From: Paramecium pentaurelia
Lineage: Eukaryota > Ciliophora > Oligohymenophorea > Peniculida > Parameciidae
Reading direction: 5' to 3'
Length of the DNA: 64,000 nt
NCBI GenBank assembly: GCA_905183005.1
Contig: CAJJDO010000025.1
Span: forward strand, 94,667 to 158,666
Positions within the stretch are counted from its first letter, which is position 1. The number at the start of each line of letters is the position of its first letter. Made by a program: the position numbers and the translations under genes. Shown piece by piece: positions 1 through 11,781 of the stretch. The notes beneath the pieces are model-generated. The model was not told the DNA's origin. It was given only the letters and a program-made list of their open reading frames with translations, and made no database searches.

Positions 1-506
1 TATCTCTTAAAATTATGTTTCAAATTTAGTTTGTCTTTATTTTAAAAATAATAATTCTGAATCCATTTATTTTTAAAAATCATATTATTTTACAGCTGAC
101 TTCAATTCTTTCTTTACTTTGCATTTAGTTTTAATAGGATTACGTTTAATCAATGATAATTATTTTCTAAAACATTAATATTATCTTACTTATTGCCTCT
201 TTTAAAGAAGGGATGACTAAATATCTCATAATTTTCTGAGTTTCGTGCTTTAATAAATTCATACATATTAAGTTATCTAAGAAATGATTAATAATGATTA
301 TGTTTAAAGTATTGCAATAGGATTTCATTCTCCATCAATTTTGGTTATAAAACAATAAAATACTCTCCATCATCGCTCCATTTAATAATCTAATTAAATT
401 ACACCTAATTCTTATATAAATACATTGAATCTACTTATTCATCTAAAATATCATAAAGCTTAATAATAAAAGCAGGAGTAGAAAATGGGCCAGATTATGT
501 TGTCAT
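1..506 (-). CDS. Heat-shock-factor-type DNA-binding protein (3' end beyond the window)
   Basis: The N-terminal half carries a full HSF DNA-binding domain: KLYDILDE, then KWSDDGEYFIV, the recognition-helix block SFLRQLNMYEF, and HPFFKRG followed by LIKRN. HSF proteins bind heat-shock elements as trimers in the nucleus and activate chaperone genes. The start is the ATG at 504-506 (MTTQSGPFSTPAF), which places the domain directly after a short leader, as is usual. A 23-nt intron at 167-189 is needed to keep the end of the domain in frame (RGNK joined to KQLSLIKR). About 161 residues are visible, rich in Lys and Gln after the domain; the trimerisation region is outside the window. The family is certain; the target genes are not known. 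Confidence 0.9.
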
Positions 507-652
507 AAAATTTATATATTAATTATTTTTTTTTAACACATAAAATTTATAATTACTTGATTTTTCAGAGTATTTTTATTAAATTTTAATTAAGAGGATT
601 ACAAATTTAAGATTAGGTTTAGTGATAATTAAAATTTAGAATAATAATTTCA

Positions 653-1892
653 TCAATTCAATTAATATTAAATATTAAAGTCTAAAGTCCTTGGAGTGAT
701 TTAATTATCATAATGTCTTTAGTCTAAATATTGAAATAAATATATACTTTAAGGACTTTATCTATAGTCAGTAGTAGATTATTATGGCATCTTATCTGAA
801 TAAATTTTACGTGGGGTTGATTCAAAATTTTTATTCTTATAAGGTGATAGATTATTTGAATGCTAATCCTATAAATTTTTAGTGGTTTTGCATCGAAGAA
901 TTGTTGAAGGAAAGGCACATTTTTATGACAATAAACAAGGTAATTAAGTTATTTAAAGAGATTATTCTTAAATTGATTTAATTTCATCAGTTTAAGATAA
1001 TAAAGGCGCTTATGTTGATATTCTTGAAGTTAATTTATTTCTATCTGCAATCTTATCTGGATTAATAAAAGATATTGGTTCTTTAAATCTATTGATAACC
1101 ATCTTTTAAATTTAATTAAAATCTGGTCTTTTATCAGGATTTTAATCTATCATCTTTGCAACCAATTATAATAATTATAAAGTGAATTTTCCATGTAAAT
1201 TTTTTATTTATGAAATAAAATTTAATTAATTTGCTTGATTATTATGTATATATTACTTCTTTTAGTTAATAATTCAATTACAAGAATTCCTAAATCATAT
1301 ACATCATCTTTTATAGAGTATCTATTTGGTTTTTATCCTATTTTGTCTAATAATTTGATATGAAAATTATCAGTTATGAATATTGATTAAGAATTGATAT
1401 TACCATGATATCTATTCTTTCCTTATAAATATACCATAACATCAACTATTTCTTCAATTATCTATGATAATAGTATTTATTTATTACCTTCCATATTTAT
1501 ACCTCAGTTATGTTTGTAGATTAAATATGATCCTTTAAAGTTTTTGAATAATAAGCAAAAAAGAATTATTAAGATTAGACATTACCAATATTTAGAGCCT
1601 TTGAACCTGTACATGCAAAATATTCAATTAAATTAGGATGTTAGAGTGAACTACGAAAATTATGTATTTCAATAATTGATGAATCTTTTTCAAATATATG
1701 TGCATGCTAAAAAGTAGTTTAATATTTTACAAATGAAAATAACATAGGTAGATTAGATTCTTTAATTTTCCATAATTAAATTTAACCTAAACCTGGATGT
1801 TCTAGCATTCCTTAATCTATTATCTATTCATTTAGATCTTAGGCATAATTCAATGGTGCATGATAATTTATTAGAGTTTAGAGATTTCCCAT
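653..1892 (-). CDS. N-myristoylation-motif pseudokinase
   Basis: This encodes a protein-kinase-like protein of about 396 residues after removal of introns of 26 and 23 nt. The fold is seen from HPNLIEYF (a typical N-lobe/hinge stretch), the catalytic-loop position, DDVYDLGILVIELLT (subdomain IX) and QNPDKRPDF (subdomain XI). The catalytic loop reads YHGNINSQSIFI instead of HRDLKPENIL, and the DFG position reads LLDKIG, so the catalytic and metal-binding aspartates are absent. It is therefore probably a pseudokinase acting as a scaffold or allosteric partner. The start MGNLQT fits N-myristoylation, suggesting membrane association. The C-terminal 140 residues are Ser/Thr/Gln-rich and probably disordered. 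The next gene upstream on the same strand ends 78 bp away. The substrate or partner is unknown. Confidence 0.8.
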
Positions 1893-1970
1893 TTATTATT
1901 AAAAATTATAACAAATAAAATTTATTTACATCAATAAATAAATCACTTTCTTTTTTTATTAGCATTCTAT

Positions 1971-3431
1971 TCATTTCTAAATAATGGAACATACTAAATT
2001 AAAGATTATATTTACTTTTGCTATTGCATAAATGACGACTAACCATGCACCTACTCCTAAGATAAGATACAAATCAATAAATGCTGAATAAAACTTAATA
2101 ATTTGTCCTTTTAACTGAGATGATGTAAAGAATTTTCTATCCTTAACAACATACTGCATTTTAGTTGTATGTTTAAATAATTATCTTAATAACTATTTTA
2201 TAATAAAATAAATTTACAGAGTTGAAATCAATAATAAATTTTGAGTCTTTTTACAAATTTGCTGGATGTCTATTAGATGTTTTAATAAATTAACTCAATG
2301 CTTCATCAAATAATTAATCTTAATGTTATTATTCATATGGTTTTCCATCAATCAATTAACTAACTAAATTTATTATATGTTATTAGTTGTCTTGTACTTT
2401 TGTGGAATTTTATTGAGTCAATATTTTTAGTTATTTTTATGTATATATTCTGATAGTGTCTATTTCTTTATTTTAAATATTTGTAGTTTCAGCTTCTTCA
2501 ATTGCTACTTCACATTCAGTCAATAATGTTTAAACTTAATTTAAAAGTTAAGGACTAACTTCAACATATAGTTTTTCATTTTATGTAATTTAATCAAAGA
2601 TTATTATTGTGTCTATAGTAGATAGGATTCTTTAGTATTCCTATTTCTTATAGAATTATTTAAGTCCATATTCATTTAAAGTTGAAGAGGTTGAAATATA
2701 AAATATGATATTTCGACTAATATAATTAAATAATTAATACTTCAATCTTTATTAATATTTAAACTCTCTAGCAATCTTAAAGAAGATAGATGATTAAATT
2801 CCAAACCTATCTATTGGTATTGTTATTTCAGCTGATGGTAATTATTCATCTATTCCTAACACAATTAGAGTAGATGGATTATTTTACTTAAAGTTAGATA
2901 TGCTTTCTAATAAATTCTAATATTTTATATATTAATTATACATAAGAGTCCTCTAAAGTAAGCACTTATTTTTGATCTACACTAGTGACCTATAATTAAT
3001 ATTCTTATTCTGCTTCACTTTGAATTTCCTTATAATGATTATTAATATTCTCAGATTCATAAGTGAAATAAATGGGGATTGTTGCTCCCTTAGGACCTAC
3101 ATTTAATAAATTAAATACCCAAATTAGTTGTGATTAAATCCCAAATTTATGATTCATTATCTTAAGATATTTGATCTAGAATTATCAAAACACCATTTGG
3201 TTTGTTTGTAAGTAATTCAGATATAGAATTAGGATTTATTTCTGAAAATTTAATTAATGCCACTTTTCTTGATGACAATTCTGACCAATGAGTTGTGAGT
3301 AATTAGAAAGATGCTATCTTACTTCCACTCCAAAATTGATCTTATTCAATACCTACCATTCTATAAACATCCAATTCAAATGCATTTATTACATTTAATG
3401 TAATTATGAAGATAACCAATAAATTATTCAT
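1971..3431 (-). CDS. Nicalin homologue, ER membrane protein
   Basis: About 454 residues after four introns (22, 25, 24 and 25 nt). The N-terminus MNNLLVIFIITLNVINAF is a signal peptide. The mature part begins ELDVYRM, the conserved nicalin start, followed by a luminal M28/nicastrin-like region (SSRKVALIKF, GVLIILDQ, IPIYFTYE). The C-terminus has the conserved RKFFTSSQLKGQIIKFY stretch and one transmembrane helix (LYLILGVGAWLVVIYAIA). Nicalin is a nicastrin-related protein of the ER membrane that works with TMEM147 and NOMO in a translocon-associated complex for multipass proteins. It is not expected to be a peptidase. It is a little shorter than animal nicalin, about 560 residues. The identification rests on the conserved start, the C-terminal block and the topology. 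Confidence 0.8.
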
Positions 3432-3659
3432 TAATTTATTTATTTATACTTGAATGTTAAATACTTAAGTAATTTATTCAAAAATATTAAATAATAATAA
3501 AAATATATTATCAATGAATAAGGTATTTATTTAATTTCTTATTTAATTAAAAGAATAAATTGTTGTACTCTTTTTTTAGATATTTCATAAATTCTTTAAT
3601 TTTAAATATTTATATTTTAAGATATATCAAAAAAAATATAATAAAATGTATATATTGAA

Positions 3660-4346
3660 TCATTTACGATTCCATGGAGATTTGCTTCTTTGTTATTTGT
3701 TTTATTCTACTATCATTCTAGATTTTGTATTAATACAAGGACTATAACTATGATTTTCTTTTTGATTTTCTAAACTTTCTCTTATGAGTATTGATAGACG
3801 ATCAACTTTATCAACCTAATTTAAACTACTTTTTTTCATTTTTTAATCAGCAATTTATAAAGATTTTTTATTTAATACAGGTTTAAATGAATATACATTT
3901 TATGTATTTATTTCTTTAAGTAAATTTAATTTTTTTTATTCTTTATATTCAACCCAATTTTAAGAATCCTTAATAAACTAAGAATGAGATCTAGTAGGAA
4001 TAATTGTATTTTTTTATAATTAATCTTCTTCTTGTGCTATTAATAATAATTTTTAAAATTCTTCTTTCATCTTTTTCTCTTATAATACATCATCCTATCG
4101 TTGTAAAAATGGTTTTAATTATAAATTATTTAAAAGTTTTTATGATTATTTATTAACATATGATTTCTATTTAGGAGTCAATGAAATATCTTTTTCTTTT
4201 TACAATAATTTGATTTTATTCTTTTTTTATTCATCTTATTAATATAGTCTATTAACTACATTTAATTAATGTGATTATTTAAATTCTTTGATGCATTTTT
4301 GATTATTTCCTTCAAGTAATATTGCTGGTTTTTAAGGATTGTACAT
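3660..4346 (-). CDS. Hypothetical coiled-coil protein
   Basis: An intronless reading frame of 228 residues (MYNPQKPAILLEG...) ending in TGA. It is rich in Lys, Gln and Asn, with long charged helices predicted by eye (for example QEKKMKEEFQKLLLIAQEE). It also carries two short repeats of the form FKPVLNKKS and YSPCINTKS near Trp-Glu and Lys-rich segments. Such W-E-K and FxPxINxxS units are common in ciliate cytoskeletal or basal-body proteins of unknown function; that link is my inference. There is no signal peptide and no membrane segment. It is divergent from the diflavin reductase, with 128 bp between the start codons. I do not recognise a named family. Confidence 0.65.
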
Positions 4347-4474
4347 AGCTTTTTATTTTGGATATGAAAGAATAAGTGCACTCATTAAATTACGTTAAAT
4401 TATATTAATAAAAATTTAGTATATTAGGAAATAATATTGTTCGATTAAATTTATTTCAAAATCTTATTTAAAAA

Positions 4475-6319
4475 ATGGGTTGTGGTTAATCATCTGCTTC
4501 ATTTTTTGAGTCCAGAGGTTTAATTTACATATATTATGGTACTACATCTGGTAACTCAAGTCGATTGGCATTCACATTCGCAAGTTAAATAAGAAAATTG
4601 AACTTTCTTCCTAAGGGTAAGGATGTTATCTAAAATTTAGTAATTAATCTAAGTGAATTTGAACCTGATTAAATAACTTAATAGAAGTTGTCTATATTTT
4701 TTGTATCAACATATGGAGTAGGATCATGCTCATCAGATGCTTAAAAATTTAATTCTTGGATTTTTTCATAAGAGAGAAAAAATGATGAATTCAATTGTAT
4801 GTCTTATATAGTATTTGCACTTGGAAATACTAATCATGAAAATTATTGCTAATTTGGAATTAGATTAGATAAAAGGTTGGAAGAACTTGGAGCAAAGAGA
4901 CTATTTGTTTTAGGTAAAGGAAATGCTGCTGAAAATACAACTGAAAATGATTATCAAGATTGGATAAATACAGGAGTAGAATAAACACTAATATAAACAT
5001 ATCCAGCATAGACATGTGATCCAAAAAAGTTTGAATAATCTATTTAAAAGATCAAATATACAAATGAACCAGAAAATGAATAACTTGAAAATTTAGATTA
5101 TTAGGCATAAAAATATAAATCTAGTATTACTTTCACTATAAATGAAATAAAAGAATTAAAAAAGAAACCAACTCTAGGAAACTCTACTTTATTTATAGAT
5201 CTTATAGCTGATAATATTAATTATAAAACAGCTAGTAATATTGCTATCTATCCATAGAATTCAGAGTAATATATATTTATTTATTAATTTTTAGCCAAGA
5301 TATCAATGAATTATGTAATTAACTTAGATTTGATAAAAATATGAAGTTTGAGATCGTTACAACATCTAAACATCCTTTTCCAAATCCTATATCAATCTAA
5401 AATTATTTAAGAAAGTATTAAAATTATTTATAAAATTAGATATTGTGATTTTACTGGATTGATAACAAAAAAACAATTAATGGAATTATCTAATTTGGCA
5501 ATTAATAAACAGATTAAAGAAGAGTTATTGAAAGCTTCATCTTTTGAAGGTAGAGATTTCTATGAAGAACATTTTCAGAAAAAAAGAGAAAGTTTGCTTA
5601 CTGTTATTAAAAAATATAATATACGCAATTTATCTATTGAATAATTATTAGAAATTTGTCCTCTAATTACTCCTAGATTTTTCACTATAGCATCAAGCAA
5701 TATGAAATATCCAAAAAATATTCATATTTTAGCAAGTTAATTAATTTTGTATGAAAAAAGACTTGGACTTTGCAGTTAATACTTTTCAACTTTAAAAAAA
5801 GGGTCTATAATAAAAGGCTATCTTTCAGATTCAAAATTTACATTCCCTAAAAATCCTAAGGTTCCAGTGTTATTAATTGGACCAGGGGCAGGATTGGCAC
5901 CTATGAGAGCCTTGATATAAGAAAGAGATTATTATCTGGAATCAAATAAATTAGATATGTCTCCTTTTTAAGGAAATATGGATTTATTATTCGGTTGCAG
6001 AACTGAAGATGAATACTTTTTTGAAGAAGAACTCAAAAACTATGAGAAGAATGGCACTTTAAGTAATTTGAAAGTCGCATTTTCAAGAAAGGAAGTAAAA
6101 TAATATGTGACAGATATTATGGATTTAAATTAAATACATTCCCATTTAACTATGGAAGGATTGATATATATTTGTGGATCTTCATAAATGGGTAGAGATA
6201 TAACAAATAAAATACAGGATATGTATAAGCAAATAGAGAATATTGCACCTTATATGGCATTTAAAAAAATTAGTGAATTAGAACAAAAACAATAGCTAAT
6301 AACCGAATTATGGGGATGA
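4475..6319 (+). CDS. NADPH-dependent diflavin oxidoreductase (NDOR1/Tah18-like)
   Basis: 596 residues after introns at 5266-5294 and 5415-5439; human NDOR1 has a similar length. The flavodoxin (FMN) domain shows YGTTSGNSRLAF, STYGVGSCSSDAQKF and FALGNTNHENYCQFG. The FAD domain shows PRFFTIASS. The NADPH domain shows GPGAGLAPMRALIQER, LLFGCRTEDEYFFEEEL and YICGSSQMGRDI. It ends TELWG, with the aromatic residue that stacks on the flavin. NDOR1/Tah18 passes electrons from NADPH to the anamorsin/Dre2 Fe-S protein in cytosolic iron-sulfur assembly. The size favours this over cytochrome P450 reductase, which carries an N-terminal anchor. Here the start is MGCGQSSASFF, a myristoylation and palmitoylation-like motif instead of a cytosolic N-terminus. 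It is convergent with the kinase gene downstream. Confidence 0.85.
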
Positions 6320-6731
6320 TATTGATTTATCATTATATCTTTATAGAACAAAATGTTTTATATAGAATTATATATAGGATCAGGTGATTAATAACCATCT
6401 TTTCTTTATTTCTCATCAATCTCGATTAATTCAACAGCACATCTAATTATTTTTGGAAGATTCCATAATTTCTTATTTGTTATTATTATTAAATTTCTCA
6501 AATCTATTTTAATAATATTACACTATGTGTAGTCAAATTATTATGTAATTTTCACTAGACTTTTTGCAAAGATTTTTGGAGAGACTATAAAGAAATTTCA
6601 ATAAAATTTATAAAATGTTTATGTTTATGTAAATTAAATAAGAAAAATAAGAGAGTGAAAGATTTGAAATTAATCTAAATGATTATATTTTGACATAATT
6701 ATTTTGGTCAAAAAATGGAATAAGAAAATGA
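6320..6731. other. Intergenic, no convincing gene
   Basis: 412 bp between the convergent ends of the reductase and the kinase. It is AT-rich. Minus-strand open stretches exist but have no good start, splice pattern or known motif. It presumably holds two 3' UTRs. Confidence 0.5.
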
Positions 6732-9430
6732 TCAGAAATCTTTGTCCCAATTAGGATCTTTGGCTAATTCCTTTTTGTATTTTTGTTTTTGCATTGATTG
6801 TTCTTATTTGATTTCTTGAACAACTGGTTTACCTTATTAGAATTTCTTCTCAATATCATGTTCTGAGATCATTCTATCTTTAGGAGGTACATACTAAAAT
6901 AATAATTAATAAAGATTTAATACAGGAACTTTTGATAATTCTCTGCTAAACAATTTATCAAAATCAAAATCATCAAACCATGGATTAGCTTTTAAAGCAG
7001 AAAATGATGATCCTAATCTTGTTTCTGGTTATTTACTAAGTAATTATTCCATAAATTTTTTAGCCTATCTATCTCTAATGAAAGTAGGGAATTTTAATTA
7101 TGTATTCATTATCTCTTCATAAATTTCATAAGGATCCTTAGCTATAATAAATAGATACATCTTATTCTTCTGCATAAGGTACTCCTCCACACATAAATTC
7201 ATACATACAAATACCCATGCTCCATAAATCTACATTAAATGAGTATCCCTTGCCTAGTATAATCTCTGGTGCCATATAATGAGGAGTTCCAATAATAGTG
7301 TAAGTTCTATAAGCTCTTGATTTAATTAATGGTTTTGCAGTTCCCAAATCAATTAGATACATGTAACCTGCATCATTTACCATAATATTTTCTGGTTTTA
7401 AATCTCTATATACTATTGATTTTGAATGTAGATATTCTAATGCTAATATCATAGTGGCAACATAGAATTAAGTATCATATTTTGTTAATAAACCCATGTC
7501 TCTAATTACCTTAGAAAATAGATCTAAATGTTACATCAAACAATTCCATTCCTCTAATATATTCTACTAAAAAGTAAATAGAAATGTCATCCTTAAATGT
7601 TCTTATGAAACCCATAATAAAAGGAAAATTACATTGTTCCAAAACAGTCTTTTCTTGTAGAATATGTTTTTCTAAATTTTATTCAATTATTGAAGCTTTA
7701 CTAACAGATTTAAGAGCAAAAACTTTATTAATTGATTTATGTTTAACCAAATAAACCATACCAAATTATCCTTCTCCTAATTTTTTAATATATATTAAAT
7801 CTTCAACTGAAATATGAGATGCATCTGCTCTTTCTCCTAATTATTTAATTTTTTTTTCATGTGAATTTTCATTTTTCTTTAATGCAGTTTCTAAATCTCC
7901 TCCAAATATTTTAAAGAGAGATTGATATGAAATAGTAGCTAATACACCATCTCTAACCATTTCATATTAAGATTCAATTATTTATCCATATTTTTCTTTC
8001 ATTAAAAATTAATCTCCAAAACATAATCCTTTAGGTACTGAATCTTATTTAGCATTAGTCATAACTCCCTCTAAAACAACAATCAATTTATCACAAGCTT
8101 TGCCAGCTTCTAAAATAACCTAACCTTTTTTATAATTATCTATCTTAGCTCTCTAAGCTATTTTTTCAAGTTAAATTTTTGATAATTATTTTAAAACTTC
8201 ACTTTTCTCAAAACTCCATCTCATAATATTACTAAAAATGATTATTTAAACTTTATCTCCTAATATTTTTGTTAGATTTTCTCTGCCCAATGCAACACAT
8301 TTAACTTCTGTTTCAGCAACACAAGTAGCTCCTCTTTTTGATTTTTCATATAAAGCTTATTCTCTAATTATAATTCTTCAATATATACCCAAAACTATCT
8401 TTGGCTCCCATCTTTCTTATCTCTTTTGTTCCTTTCAAAACCGAAACCTCACCACTCTTTATTACATAAAAAGAATCAGCCTAATCTCCTTCATTTACAA
8501 TTGATTAACCTGGAGCAAATTTAGTTGTTATTAAGGCATGTGCAATAGAATCTTTTTAATCTGATGTCATAAATGAAAAAAATGGAACCTATTTTAATTA
8601 AGATTTAGTACTTCATCTATAAATTTTCTATTTTCATCATATTCTTTTAACATCAACTCTTCAATTGTTTTTTTAAATGTACTACGATCTAAAGACCAAA
8701 ATCCACAATCTGTTAGAGTTCTGATAGAAGCAGATCGAGTGGCGTTATAAAGAAGTGCAATTTCACCGAAATAACTGCCTTCTCCTAATGTACGAATTTG
8801 TTTATCATTTATTATAATTTCTACAGATCCTCTTTCAATAACAAAATAGGAGCTTGCCTATTTTAAGAGATCAATTCGATACTTGATCTCCTTATTTAAA
8901 AATAAATTAATTAGCTTTTAAAGTGCAATAAAACATATGTTCTATTAATTAAGCTATTTAATCTTCAGGCAGACTAAAAAACACGAAATGACCTTTAAAG
9001 CTTTTTCTTATCAAGTCAATGTCAGATTCTACAATATTGATGTTTGATACATTGCATTTCTCTATCAATTCTTGTAACATTCTCATGGATCTAATGATTA
9101 ACATCATCTCCACCTCTATATTTTTTTTACTATTTTTTTTAAGCTCTCACAACTTCCTCGGGAGGTGGCTAAGTTGAAGCAAGTTAAGAATCACTTAAAT
9201 AATAACATTTTATACATCTTTAATTATTCTTCATTGTCTATTGTTTGCTTGTGTTTTGACTCAGGTTAGACCAATAACTATGTATTGAATATTTATTCAG
9301 ATACTTTTGGAATTTTTTTGCCAATGAGATCTTCTATTTCTGATGTTGAAGTAGATTTAAGTGAAGCACTTCTCTATTTTTATTCTGGTTCTGCTGCTTA
9401 TTGAGAAGAATTTGAAGAACCACAACCCAT
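6732..9430 (-). CDS. cGMP-dependent protein kinase with three CNB domains
   Basis: About 834 residues after eight introns (22-30 nt). The order is: MGCGSSNSS (acylation-type N-terminus), a linker, CNB-A (phosphate-binding cassette FGEIALLYNATRSAS), CNB-B (FGEQALYEKSKRGAT), a third degenerate CNB (FGDQFLMKEKYGQ, no Arg), then a kinase domain. The kinase has GEGQFGMVY, ALKSVSK, YRDLKPENIM, DLGTAK, GTPHYMAPEII and a C-terminal tail ending WDKDF. The catalytic residues are present; HRD is YRD and DFG is DLG, as in many AGC kinases of protists. More than two CNB domains on one chain is typical of alveolate PKGs. In ciliates such kinases act in ciliary motility and secretion. The acylated start suggests plasma or ciliary membrane location. 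Confidence 0.93.
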
Positions 9431-9777
9431 ATTTTATATTAATTTAAATATAATTATATTCAGTATTTCTATGTCAATATTAATAATCAACTTTAAGTTA
9501 TAATTAATAGATCTTGCATCTGTAACTCAGAATTAATAATGTTGATCACTAATTGTTAATTTGCAGGATTTATTAATTATCGGTTATACTTTTTTGATTA
9601 TAAGTTTTATAATATTCAATATTAAACATTTTTATGAATTAATTAAAATACAGTATATATGTTCCTACAAGCTTTTTGTTTTTTTATTAATTCTTGTATT
9701 TAAGATAAAAAATATTATAAAGATTTACTCGATTTTAATAAGTAATATAATTCTAACAAAATTCTGATATTAATAAG
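9431..9777. other. Intergenic, promoter side of the PKG gene
   Basis: 347 bp between the PKG start and the 3' end of the RBR gene. It should hold the PKG promoter and 5' UTR. No tRNA or conserved motif was seen. The plus-strand standard-code ORF at 9561-9767 is hydrophobic low-complexity translation and I do not accept it as a gene. Confidence 0.5.
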
Positions 9778-11259
9778 TCATTATAATTGTTATTGTTTCT
9801 CTAATTATATATCAATGATATATTTTTTAAAACAATGTTTTTAGATTTTCAAATTCTAATCCATTTAAGAAATCAAATTTACAAAATCAATAAAACCAAT
9901 CTTTTCATTATTTATCATTTCTGCGTCATTAATAATTACACCTTATAATTGATTTAATAGAATTCTCTAATAATTATTTATTTCTAATGAATATTTATCA
10001 CAATAATGATCTAATTAATCGTCATTAAATTTTTCATTTAAATAATATGTAAAATATTAAACACTAAATATTTAAATAATTTAATACATTTTCTCAAATT
10101 TCTTAAATTTTATTAAATTATGCAAACCCATTTAAAATTGACGTGTATAATAATCATATTATTTTTAATTGAATTATTATTAGTAATTTTATAATTAAAA
10201 TATTTCCTTGGTTATTGTAGATTCCCTTTGTCTCAATTAATTTAATATTTAAGATGGATTTTTATTATAAGATGCATATGAACAATTAAAATAATTTTAT
10301 CCATGTTCTTTATTCCAAGCCTATTAACACTTGTTACAAAAATTATTTCCACATACACATGATATTTATAAACAGCCTTCAATTTTCTGTATATTCCTGT
10401 TACAATTAGGACATATAGAAATATCTAATGTTGTCCAAGATTAATTTGATTCTTTAAATTATGTTATCTCCTTAAATATTTCACAAGATATTGGATAATG
10501 ACTTTCCACTTTACAATAAGGACAAAACTATTCACCACAATGGCACTTTACTTTTTATTAAATCCCTTATTATTTATATAAATTTTAACAATTTAGTCCT
10601 TTAAAATAATAAAATAACAATACCTGGACACCAAGTATAATTCTTATCATTATCCAACATTCTCTTTACCAAAATTTCTTTGTACAATTAATACTATTCA
10701 AGGAATTAATGAGGTAATCTTTCTAAGCATTAATATTCTAAACATTTCACAATAGGTATAAAATTAGATAATTAAATCTCTATCATTAAATTCCAGCAAT
10801 CTTTACAAAAAATATGTTAACATCTTAAACTATAACATTCCATATTTTCTAAATGGCATAATGAACACAATTATTTCTTATAATATTTTAAAGAAGACTC
10901 TCTATAGATTCCAATCAATTTTAGATTCTCTTTGTAATCATCATTAGTTTTTAGAAGATTAAAACATCTCTTAACATCTTCTTCTTTAAAATTAAAATAA
11001 AGAAATATCTTAGAATAATTAAGTTTTATACATTCAGTACAATTTATTAGCTTTCTTAAGTGTTATTTTATTCATTTTCAAGCTTTGATTGAATTTCTTC
11101 ATATAGATTAGATTACATCAATAATATTATTTTTCTGCCTTCTTCTTATTAAATTGATTTTATTTAACTATTTGATGAAAATATATTAGGTAACATAATA
11201 CAAAAATCTTCGTCTGGACCTCTTTCATTACAACAATTTCTCATACAAATTTAACCCAT
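9778..11259 (-). CDS. RBR-type E3 ubiquitin ligase (Ariadne-like)
   Basis: About 477 residues after introns of about 23 and 25 nt. RING1 is CSLCHLENMECYSLRCQHIF then CKDCW. The IBR zinc ligands are seen in KCHCGEQFCPYCKVESHYP. RING2 is ICPNCNRNIQKIEGC, then CVCGNNFCNKC and AWNKEHGQNYFNC. The Cys in IEGC is at the catalytic, ubiquitin-thioester position, and the final W...H....Y.NC pattern is as in HHARI/Ariadne proteins. RBR ligases accept ubiquitin from E2 on RING2 and pass it to substrates. After RING2 there is a Gln-rich helical C-terminal region of about 150 residues, in the place of the Ariadne domain. The start MGQICMRNCC is Met-Gly with nearby Cys. The first intron boundary is the least certain part. 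Confidence 0.85.
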
Positions 11260-11323
11260 TTTTATTTATATTATTGTGATTTTTGATTTTATATAAATAT
11301 TTTCAGAGATTTTTCATAACCTA

Positions 11324-11704
11324 ATGGATATGAAAGCTTTAAAAATAATTTGTCTTTATTCAAATAAACCTTTTAAGCTTCATAAAATTAAAAGATATAA
11401 ATCAAATTAATTATTTCAAATTGAGAATGGAATGGGAAAATATTTCTTTAAACCAATTGGAATTAACCTTATTGATTCCCTAGAATACATATTACTTTTC
11501 ACTAAAAAAATTTGTATTTTAAGGGAATAAATCACTAAGATTATTTAATCTAAAATTAATTATTATTATTTTTATTTTCTTTTGCTCAATCTTTAAAATA
11601 TCCTCTGTTTCATTTAATAATTATAGAATTTGTAAATTAGTTAACCTTTATTCTTGTACAAATAGTTTGAATAATTAGTATTTTTATTAGATCAAATTAA
11701 ATGA
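11324..11704 (+). CDS. Possible small hypothetical ORF
   Basis: A 126-residue frame open under TGA-only stops (MDMKALKIICLYSNKPF...), with no intron needed. It is hydrophobic in the middle (YYYFYFLLLNL). Because two of the three stops are sense codons here, open frames of this size can arise by chance. It has no known motif. It lies inside the 522-bp interval between the RBR gene and the Cys-rich peptide gene, in which I see nothing else. Confidence 0.25.
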
Positions 11705-11781
11705 TATAACAAATCGGATGTGAAATATGAAAGAAGATTTTTAAATTAAAGGAAATATGAATTTTTATTGATGATTTTATA

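Noticed and set aside
724..918. Minus-strand ORF of 64 residues, as a separate gene.
   Set aside because: It uses the wrong frame of the C-terminal tail of the pseudokinase gene 653-1892.
9561..9767. Plus-strand ORF of 68 residues.
   Set aside because: Low-complexity hydrophobic translation of AT-rich intergenic DNA upstream of the PKG gene, without support.
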